Positions 34,474 to 42,910 of a stretch of DNA of 64,000 bases are shown here, in pieces. This DNA is from Cyanophora paradoxa (lineage: Eukaryota; Glaucocystophyceae; Cyanophorales; Cyanophoraceae): positions 1-64,000 of the forward strand of contig QPMI01000591.1 of assembly GCA_004431415.1 (NCBI GenBank), in the 5' to 3' direction. Under the pieces are notes generated by a model. It did not search any database, had not been told where the DNA came from, and saw only the letters and a program-made list of their open reading frames with translations. Numbering within the stretch: position 1 is the first letter of the stretch; each line of letters begins with the position of its first letter. Made by a program: the position numbers and the translations under genes.

Positions 34474-36571
34474 CTTCCCTTTGATTTGATTCGATCGGCG
34501 GGCGCAGGCGGCGCCGCTGTTCGCGGCGGCGCAGCGCGCGCGGCAGACGCGCGTCCTCCTCGAGGGCATGCAGGTCCGCCCCCGGCCCCGGCCCCGCCCA
34601 GCCCGAGCCCGAGCCCGAGAGCCGAGACCGGGCCCGGGCCCGAGCGCCGGCCGCGCTCCCTGGGGGGCGGTTGGGCCGGATATCGTTTAATTTATGACCG
34701 CCCCTATGTCCATCGGTACTAGCAACGTCGCTGAGAGTGATGTACGCCTTCTGAGGGCTTGGCTTGGGACAGGGGATCGCGCACGCGGCGGGGCTGGCGC
34801 TGCTGCAGGTCAAGACGCAGCGGAGCCCCGTCGCCACCCTCCGTCCGCCCCGGCCCCCGCCCCGCCTCGCCCTCCGCCCCGCCGCCCGCCCCCCCTAACT
34901 AAATACCCTAGCCCCCTAGTCTTTAATTCAACTAAGAGAATCCCGCCCCGTCGCCACCCTCCGTCCGCCCCGCCCGCGCCCCCTAACTAAGGACCCCCAT
35001 CAACGTTATAGTCTTCAACTTGACTAAGAGAATCCCGCCCCGTCGCCACCCTCCGTCCGCCCCGCCCGCGCCCCCGCCCCGCCCTCCGCCCCCTTACTAA
35101 GGACCCCCGCCTCCTAGTCTTCAATTTTACTAAGAGAAACCAAGAGAATCCCGCCCCGCCCCCGCCCCCCGCCCACTCGGCGCCGCAGAGCAGCTGCTGG
35201 CGGGGGTGGCGGAGGGGCTCCTCAAGTGCGAGGCCATCTACCTCTTCCTCGCCGACAAGGCCCGCCCCGCCCCGCCCCGCCTTTTCTATGCCCGCTCTGT
35301 TATGCTAGAGAGTCTTCGATTGGACGGCGTTAGACGGCGTCCAGTGGACCTCCTCCTCGTCGCCCCGCCCCGCCCCGCCCCGCCCCGCTCCCCCGCGCTT
35401 CTCTCTCGCTGAATGGCGCCCGGGCGTGCGTGCCTGCGCAGCCGGGGCGGGCGTGCGAGGAGATCCTGGACACCGTGAACCGCAACGCGGCTGGCAACCC
35501 CCGCCAGTACGACGCTTCGGCTCCTCCCCTTCTTTCCCTCCCTTCGGCCCCCTCCGACGGGCGCGGGCGGGCGGGCGGGGGTACAGGATCTCGGCGCGGG
35601 AGGGGATCGTGGCGCGGGTGCTCCTCACGAACCAGGCGAGCGAGCGCGCGCGCCGCCGCGGATCCGGCTCGGACTCCGCTCCTCCTCCGGCCCCTCGCCT
35701 GATCCCCTTCTTCTTCGCGCAGGGGACGCACATCCGGGACGCGGCGTCCGACCGGCGCGCTGATCTGAGCCGAGCCGATCTGATCTGAGCCCATCTGATC
35801 TGACCGCGGGGGGCGCAGGCGCGTGGCGAACACGGCGAAGCGGGCAGCGACGCCGAAGGCCTCGAGCCCGGGCGGCGGCGGCGGAGCCGGCGGCCCCGGC
35901 GGCTCCGGTGCGCATGCTGCGGCCGCCCCGCCCGTCCCTCCTCCCTCCAGGTCCGAGCCTGGCGTCGGGCAGGGCCTGCGGCGGACGAGGGCCCGACGGA
36001 GGACCCGACGGGGGGCGACTTCGCCATGCGCAACGCCATCTTCGCCCCCGTCACCATCAGGGCCCGCCCGCCCCGCCAGCGCCCCCCACCCCCACCCCCT
36101 CCCCCCCCCCTTCCGGCTCACCTGAGCCGACTGCGCGCAGCACGCGGCGGTGGGGGTTGTCGGCGCCGTGAACCGCCTCCCCGAGGGCCAGGACTTCGGG
36201 TACCCCCCTCCGTCTCCACCCCTCACCCCTACCCACTTCGTTCGCTCGCAGGGACGAGGACGCGGAGCTGCTGGGGCCCCTCGGCACGTTCGCCGTCGCC
36301 TACCTCGTGCGTACCCCCCGCCTTCTTCCCCCCCCCATCTTCTCAGCGTACCCCGCAGCTGAACCGGGCGGTGACGCTCTCGGACGGGACGATCAACGCG
36401 CTCGGCATCCACTCGACCCTCGCCCGGGCCCGCCCCGCCCCGCCCCGCCCCGCCCCGCCCCGCCCCATCTAAGCTCAGTTTATGTTAGCTTCGCCCCGCC
36501 CGCCCGCGGCTTCTGACGTCTCTCCCGCACAGGTGCTGGTGAACCTGGCGAGGGTCCTCCGGGGCGAGTAG
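30644..36571 (+). CDS. Ankyrin-repeat and tandem-GAF protein
   Basis: Many small exons. Ankyrin units: LARRGDVEKLEALLRRGAPV (about 30703), ALHAAAAEGQLAAAIALLDA (about 30924), ALRGRHTEVARLLKSRGA (about 31130), EYVTSLGYSTDAGDYDK (about 31785), ALHAAAAAGRVEAVVALLEL (about 31973) and RDRWGSTPLE (about 32115). A coiled linker follows (SDLSRLEAALQ; GGATSEELATLVERLQRLL; about 32910-33230). GAF 1 runs from about 33420 (HGERALLYFVVPSAGNALC) through FVPMGRGFVGTCALAG and ends near 34460. GAF 2 starts VAEGLLKCEAIYLFLADK (about 35207), then ISAREGIVARVLLTN, HAAVGVVGAVNRLPEGQDF and DEDAELLGPLGTFAVAYL. It stops at 36571 after VNLARVLRGE. Known GAF domains bind cyclic nucleotides or other small ligands. There is no phosphodiesterase or kinase output domain, so this looks like a sensor or adaptor. 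The start is uncertain, and the locus could be two genes. Confidence 0.7.
31018..31042 (+). repeat. Intronic poly-C tract
   Basis: A C run in the intron after the second ankyrin unit, on the coding strand. Confidence 0.75.
33533..33656 (+). repeat. CCTTAGA heptamer microsatellite in an intron
   Basis: Repeated CCTTAGA units, with a few CCTTCGA variants, in the intron between LCAKHA and AESTLFVPMGRG of GAF 1. It is not a standard telomere repeat. Confidence 0.75.
34446..34471 (+). repeat. Intronic poly-C tract
   Basis: A C run of about 25 residues in a GAF-gene intron, on the coding strand. Confidence 0.8.
34829..35160 (+). repeat. Intron-internal tandem copies of an exon end and splice donor
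   Basis: CCCGTCGCCACCCTCCGTCC, which spans the exon end and its GTCCGC donor at 34829, recurs at 34947 and 35039. Each copy is followed by C-rich DNA and a TAGTCTTCAA-type AT island with ACTAAGAGAATCCCGCCCC. The intron has grown to about 340 nt in this way. Confidence 0.7.
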
Positions 36572-37047
36572 GCCTAGGCCTAGGGCCCCAGCGCTCGGCA
36601 GACCTTCCCATAGTGAAGGCCTAGGAGTGCACGCATGTGTGCCTGTATTCTAGAACTAGTGCTAGTGGTTCGAATCCGATTTTTGCACTGCGGTAGTCGA
36701 TCGAGATCGCAGAGACCCGCGGGTGCGGAGCTACTTCATTGCTAGTGCGGGCCTAGGAAGCGCGATCACTGAGTCATGGGCGAGTTGCATATATATACGT
36801 GAACTGTAGCACGTAAGGGCCCGGCGCCGGCCGGGGGAGCGTCGACGTGCTGGCTGTAGTAAGAGCGGCGCGTGATCATGAGCAAGGACGTCCCGGGTCC
36901 GCGCCGCGGCGCGGGCACGATACGATAACCGTTGAACGAACTGCAGCTGGCTCTTAGAAAGTTCATAGCGTCCAGTACCAGTATGGATCTGGACGTACTG
37001 GCAGCCGAGGCTGGCAATAATACAATAAGTTCATTACTAGTTGAACT
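36572..37047. other. Intergenic stretch after the ankyrin-GAF gene
   Basis: Holds the 3' end of the ankyrin-GAF transcript. A GGTTCGAATCC word at about 36667 resembles a pol III B box. A minus-strand frame of 95 codons (36766-37053) has no recognisable domain, and I do not claim it as a gene. Confidence 0.4.
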
Positions 37048-38011
37048 CGCCATACATGTCCAACCGAAATTCTAGCGGAGCACAGCAAACGATTGGCGCG
37101 AAACTGAGCACGTCTGAAGTGCAGTTTAGAGCAATCTAGAGCAGGGAGATTTTGGGTTTCGCGCCAATGTCTCGCCGTGCAGAAGTTGGCCTCGGGGGTC
37201 GCTGCGCCCCGGCCCCCTCTTCAGCCCTCGACAGCGCAAGGCAGCTCAAGGCCCGCCCAGGCCCCCCCGCTCTCCCCAACTGCCCTTCCCGGGACTCGAA
37301 CGCTGGGGCAATAAGACGCCGGCCGGGCGCGCTGCTAGCTCGGCTAGCTCGCCGCGAAACTGGCCTTTTCCTCGTCGCTTTTGTATGGCCATACATCTAG
37401 GAAAATTTCGTACCGCATCCGCACGAAACTGAGCCTTATTCTAGCATCAAGATGCATACTAGCTAGTATTAAACGCTTCAGTTTCTCGCCAATCGCTTTC
37501 CATTATTTTATCCAGCCAAATCGACCAGACGCCATACATGTCCAACCGAAATTCTAGCGGAGCACAGCAAACGATTGGCGCGAAACTGAGCACGTCTGAA
37601 GTGCAGTTTAGAGCAATCTAGAGCAGGGAGATTTTGGGTTTCGCGCCAATGTCTCGCCGTGCAGAAGTTGGCCTCGGGGGTCGCTGCGCCCCGGCCCCCT
37701 CTTCAGCCCTCGACAGCGCAAGGCAGCTCAAGGCCCGCCCAGGCCCCCCCGCTCTCCCCAACTGCCCTTCCCGGGACTCGAACGCTGGGGCAATAAGACG
37801 CCGGCCGGGCGCGCTGCTAGCTCGGCTAGCTCGCCGCGAAACTGGCCTTTTCCTCGTCGCTTTTGTATGGCCATACATCTAGGAAAATTTCGTACCGCAT
37901 CCGCACGAAACTGAGCCTTATTCTAGCATCAAGATGCATACTAGCTAGTATTAAACGCTTCAGTTTCTCGCCAATCGCTTTCCATTATTTTATCCAGCCA
38001 AATCGACCAGA
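37048..38011. repeat. Perfect 482-bp tandem duplication
   Basis: 37048-37529 and 37530-38011 look identical base for base as far as I can compare, head to tail, with no spacer. Each copy contains a tRNA-like B box (antisense, GGACTCGAACGC) and a possible A box (antisense of TAGCCGAGCTAGC). No convincing protein is encoded. Identity this high implies a very recent duplication or an assembly artefact. Confidence 0.9.
37284..37356 (-). other. tRNA-like (SINE-head-like) element inside the 482-bp repeat
   Basis: On the minus strand, TAGCCGAGCTAGC (A-box-like) lies about 46 nt before TTCGAGTCCCGGG (B-box-like), the spacing of a pol III type 2 promoter. The arms do not fold into a good cloverleaf, so it is a tRNA-derived relic and not a tRNA gene. 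A second copy lies 482 bp further on. Confidence 0.35.
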
Positions 38012-38430
38012 GCGTGTACCAAAGTGAAATAGCAGATGATCATGAATTCGAGCGAATGATCATGGGCGCGAATCGAAATAGGAAAGCCTTGCAATTGAGA
38101 AACTAAATTTCAATACAACTAAGCTTGCAGCGCACTGCAGCAGCTACGGCAAGTTCTGCATAAAGAAAACTAGTTGTTCATATCTTAAGATAAAGATCGA
38201 AAACCAAAGCTGTTCGCTGGTTTGCTGAGAGAGTCCTAGATGTTCATGTCTTAAGATGAAGCTTAAGATTGAAAACCTGAGCTGTTCGCATGTACATGTT
38301 TGGCGAGAGAGTCCTACGTATTCACACTGCATAAACCAACGAGATACAGAGAATATAGAACTAGCTATAAGTGTGTAGGCGTTATCTTGCTGCCATTTAC
38401 AAAGATCTAACTTGAGTAATAAAATCGAAA

Positions 38431-41400
38431 TTAGAGCGATAGGAACTCCCTGCAGAGGACCTCCGAGTAGGGCACGCGGCAGATGGGGCAGGACGCCGCG
38501 AGCGCCTCGCCCTGCGCACAGCGATTGTGATCGTGATATCAGGGCGAAGATAGCTGAAATAGCGGCAGAGGCTGCGGGCGGATCGATCGCACGTGGGAGC
38601 CCCTCCTGACGCTCTTGTCCTTCATGATGCAGTCGCAGCAGTACTCGCTGCGTCGAATTCGAAGGAATTAGATATCGATCCAGATATCGACTCTTCATTG
38701 ATCTGGGCCCCGGAGGGTGGGGGGGGAAGAGGGGGGGGAGGGCGGAGGGGAGGGGGGAGGGGGGGGAGGGGAGGGCGGGGGGAGGGGGGGGGAGGGCGGG
38801 GGGGGGGGGGGGGGGGCGGGGGCGGAGAAGCGCGCACTGGCGGCAGGGGAGAAGGACGACGTTCTTGAGGTTCTGGAAGCCGATCCGGAGGGGGTAGTCA
38901 GCGACCCGAGCGAGAAAATCAGAGGCACGGCGCGCCCGAGCTCGGCAGGGGCGCTAAAAAAAATAAAGAATAAAGAAGCGTATTCGCTCAGTGAACCGAA
39001 AAGGAAATCCGAATAGGGGGCGATCCGATGTGGGCGAGAAAATCAGAGGCACGGCGCGCCCGAGCTCGGCAGGGGCGCTAAAAAAAATAAAGAATAAAGA
39101 AGCGTATTCGCTCAGTGAACCGAAAAGGAAATCCGAATAGGGGGCGATCCGATGTGGGCGAGAAAATCAGAGGCACGGCGCGCCCGAGCTCGGCAGGGGC
39201 GCTAAAAAAAATAAAGAATAAAGAAGCGTATTCGCTCAGTGAACCGAAAAGGAAATCCGAATAGGGGGCGATCCGATGTGGGCGAGCAACACATGTACAA
39301 CTCGGCAAGGCAGGGCAGGGCGCGCTCAAGCTAAAGCCCGGACCCAAGCTCGAGCTGCTCGGGCTCGGACGGACCTGGAAGCAGAGGGGGCACTCGAGCT
39401 TGCCGCGGAGGTCCGCCGCCTGCTTCAGCAGCGTCTCCTTCTCCCCCAGCAGCTTCATGTCTGAAACAAAGAGTCCGAGAATCCAAAGCGTAAGCCGGGA
39501 AGAAATGTTCTAAGTAATGGGCAAGAGCGCACATGCGATTTCCAGCTCCGCGAGACGCTTCTGCTCCCTGCATAACGCACGCATGCGCTGGTAAGATATC
39601 GAGGGATCGGGCTGGGAGATCTAGATGCGGCGCGGGCGGGCGTGCGGTGGAGGGCGGAGCTGAGGGGCGGGGGGGCGAAAGGGGGGGGGGGGAAAGGGGG
39701 GGGGGGGGGGGCATCGAGGGAGGCACCTGCTCAGCAGCGCCCTCAGCTGGCCCTCCGTCCTTTTGTCCTGCATTTCAGAGCAGATCATGATCAGAGCATA
39801 CCTAGAGTTAAGAAGCGGCCCGAAGGTTAAGAAGCAAACCTCTTGCCCGCCGGAGCTGGAGGGCTCGGGGGAGGCGGCCGGCAGGCCCACCGGGGGCAGC
39901 GCCGTCGAGTAGTCGATCGACGTCGACGCCTGCGGCTCGTGCCGGACGGGCTGGCACTCGAGAACTGCAGGACAGGGGCGATCCAAGATCAATTTAAAGA
40001 GCGGAAGGATTGACGCTTAATCTTGAGGTGCGGGGCGGACTGGAGGACATGAGGAAGGGCTTGAGGCGGATGGGGAAGATGTCGGCCACCACCTGCTTCC
40101 CCTCCTCGTCCGCGATCACCAGCTGCGCATGCGTGCGGGGTCGAGGATGCGTTAGAGCTCGAGAAAGAAACGAAGTGGGCAACCCAGGCTTCGGGCCGCT
40201 TGATTGATTAGAGTCAGGTACAGATCTAGAAAGTAGACAGGATCCAAATGGAAGTCCTTAAGCTTTATATAATTAGGCCGCTTCAGCTTCACGTTTCGCA
40301 GGGCAGGGCGGCGAGGATCGGACCTTGTACTTCCGCGCCGCTATGTCCTCGCTGCGCGATCGGGGAAGCGAGTTCGACGTTGCTGGAGGCTAGGCACGGG
40401 GCGGCGGCGGCGGCGGGGGGGCGGACTGGCGGTCGACGAGGAAGACGGCCTCGGCGGCGCTGTTGATCCGCGTCTCGCACTGCTTCACGAAGCGACCCTG
40501 GAGGAAGGCGGGTCAGCCTGGCAGGTCAAGGCGGGGGCCATGTGCATGACCCGGGCAAGGCCGGGCGGGCCAAGGTCTAGGCTTAGGTCCAGGCGGGGGC
40601 CTAGGCGCACGGCAGCCTCGCCGAGGACTTATTTTTCTTTTTTCTTATAGCCGAAAAAAAGCCGAGGACTTATTTATATATATAGTACGTATACTAGTTA
40701 ATAATGAAGGTCGAGGCTTATACACGGCCGGGGCCGGGGCGAAGCTTGTGTAATAATAATCGAGGGCGGCGGCCGAGCTCGAGGCGGGTCGACTTCGACT
40801 TCTTTGATAAACTGATTTAAATTCACGCACAAGGCGGAGGCGGGGGCGAGGGGCGGGGGCGCACGGTGGCCTCGTCGAGGAGGGAGAGGGCGGCGGTGCA
40901 GCCCTCCAGGTAGATGTCCGACGACGAGAGGCACACCTGGCTCATGGCTCAGTTGAACTCAAACGTAAGCGAGGGCGAGGGCGAGGGCGAGGGGCGAGCG
41001 AAGCTGGGAGGGATCGGGAGGAGTCTTAGGCGTGGGCGGGGCGGCTCGCTCGCCTTCGCGCCGCAGGGTATCTTGCGGAGGGAGACCTTGACGGCCGTGC
41101 AGCACTCGCCGAGCACCTTCGTGGGCACCGCTGGCGTCGACATCGGCCGTGAGCCGACTTCAAGAGAAGAGGAGAGAACAAGAGGAAGTAATAAAGCGGC
41201 AGACCTGAAATGAGGGTCTCCCTGGCCGTGCACGAACCCACGACGGAACCCGAATGGAAAGTCAGTACGACCCCAGGACCGGGATTCGAACTCTAGATCT
41301 GGAATCACGAAAGCTGAAGCTTGAAGCTTAAGCTCGAGGCGGGCGGGCGGACCGGGTGCGAAGGAGGACGGTCTTGGGGCCCTCCGAGAGGCCCGCGAAC

Positions 41401-42465
41401 GTGTGGCTGTCCACGTCCTCCACCTCTGCCCCCGGCGCCCCCGGCCGCGCAGTCAGTTTGGCTCATATCAAGCTCATATCAAGCCTTAGCTCGAGATTAG
41501 ACTTATGTGAAGCTTCAGCTTATTTAATCTAATCGAAGCTCGAGCGGCGCGGGCGGGCGGGCGGGCGGGCGCACCGCCCTCGACCTGGTTGTTGTCGGGG
41601 CGGATGACGGATATGGACATGCGGAGGCGCGTCTCCCCCGCGCGCACGGAGCCCTCCGGGAAGCCCGAGTACTCCACGTCGATCTGGCGCGGGCGGGGCG
41701 GGGCCGGGATCGATCGGGCTTCTAGGGAGGGGGGGAGAGAGGCTGGGGAGCGCGCGGCCCGCGCGCGGCCGTACCTGGACTGCGAAAATCGAGCGAAAGT
41801 TAGGGCGGCGCGCGGCGAGTCGGGGACGCGGCTGGACCGGCGGCAGAGCGCGCACGATTCCCCGTCTTGGGTGCGGCCGGGGCCGCCGCCTTGAGGGCCG
41901 TCCGAAGCACGACCCCCTGCCGAGTTCGATCAGTCGAGTGCTCAGCCTCATGATCATGGTCACAGAAAGATCGTGGCGCGCAAGGCGGGCCGGCGACCGC
42001 GGTCAGCTGTAGGCCTAGAGAGAGAGCTAGAGTCTCAGGGGCTGCCGCTGGGGTCGGGTGTACGCGACTGCAGCTGCTGCAGGACTAGTTTGGCCGCGGG
42101 ACGCCGGCCGCGGAATTCCAAGGCGCGCGCCGCGCTCGAGCCCTCAAGCTTAAGCGCCAGATCCAGATCCAGCAAGGTATCCGGGCGATCGACGAGCGCT
42201 TACCTCGTGGATCGAGTTGTCCCCTTCTCCCCGAGGCCTGTGCTTCCTGAACCTGGTTCAGGGACGTCGACAGCGGTCAGATCGAATCTCGAGCTCCAGC
42301 GCTAGCGCTAGCGCTTGGAAGCGATCAGCGGAGTCCCGGCGCGCACCAGTTCAGCGGATTCCCCATCGACATCGAGCTGGACGTCCGGGCGACTTCGGAC
42401 GGGGACACGGGGCCCGCTCCAGCGGCCCTGCTGGCGCTGCCGCTCCGTTCTCTCGACCGAGCCAT
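38431..42465 (-). CDS. RING-finger protein, probable E3 ubiquitin ligase
   Basis: The C-terminal RING reads LECPLC (39395-39378), then after a 502-nt intron NLKNVVLLPCRQCALL (about 38870). YCCDCIMKDKS (about 38640) and CAQGEALAASCPICRVPYSE follow, with the stop at 38431. The Cys pairs fit a RING fold. Upstream exons read LLGEKETLLKQAADLRGK (helical), VIADEEGKQVVADIFPIRL (about 40130), VKQCETRINSAAEAVFLVD (about 40485), MSQVCLSSSDIYLEGCTAAL (about 40945), VEYSGFPEGSVRAGETRLRM (about 41690) and LLDLDLALKLEGSSAARAL (about 42175). The N-terminal part is not a family I know. A start at 42465 is possible (MARSRERSGSASRAAG) but uncertain. The gene is divergent from sppA with about 445 bp between them. 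Confidence 0.6.
38707..38817 (-). repeat. Poly-G/GGGGA-rich tract in a RING-gene intron
   Basis: A long purine-only stretch, ending in about 16 consecutive G residues on the plus strand. It is pyrimidine-rich on the coding strand. Confidence 0.8.
38911..39282. repeat. Three tandem 124-bp units inside the RING-splitting intron
   Basis: CGAGAAAATCAGAGGCACGG recurs at 38911, 39035 and 39159 with 124-bp spacing, and a fourth unit begins at 39283 then diverges. Each unit has an A-rich core (AAAAAAAATAAAGAATAAAG). All lie between the first RING Cys pair and the rest of the domain. Confidence 0.9.
39678..39711 (-). repeat. Poly-G tract in a RING-gene intron
   Basis: G runs separated by AAA on the plus strand, C-rich on the coding strand. 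Confidence 0.75.
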
Positions 42466-42910
42466 CGCTGGACCCCGCGGCTCGCTAGCGCCTCAGCACG
42501 GCGACCGACTTGTCGCCGAGCAGCTCCGGAATCCTGTCACACGCGCTGGTAGCTCCCGAAAAGGCGAAGAGGCGCCCCGCCGGAGATCCGCGTGCTCCCC
42601 TCCGAGTACGTCGCGTTGAGCTCCCCGGGCTTGCAGGCGCACGCCGAGCGTAAGCTGATGCTCCGGAGGCGCCTCCGGCTGCCGCTCGTGCGCCTTCGGC
42701 TTCAGCGTCGCGTACCCCTCCCGTTGCACCACATTGCGACTTCCGCGGCCGACGCACGTACGTTCGCACGTACGGGTTCCTCTGCCGCGGTGCAGCTCGC
42801 TCCCGCGTGCTGACGGCCGTGCAGCGCCGGCTCGCTCGGCACTCGCTCGTCCTGTCTTCCGGCGGCGCTGAGCGGTCAAGCCGCGTGCAAGCCGTCTGCG
42901 GCCATCCAGA
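42466..42910. promoter_or_regulatory. Divergent intergenic region between RING gene and sppA
   Basis: About 445 bp from which both genes would be transcribed outward if the starts are right. No defined element is recognised. Confidence 0.3.

Noticed and set aside
36766-37053. A 95-codon minus-strand gene
   Set aside because: It has a start and a stop but no domain or splice partners, and it runs into the 482-bp repeat. The evidence is insufficient.
38911-39282. A CRISPR-like or exon array
   Set aside because: The units are head-to-tail copies with no unique spacers, lie within an intron, and are eukaryotic in context.
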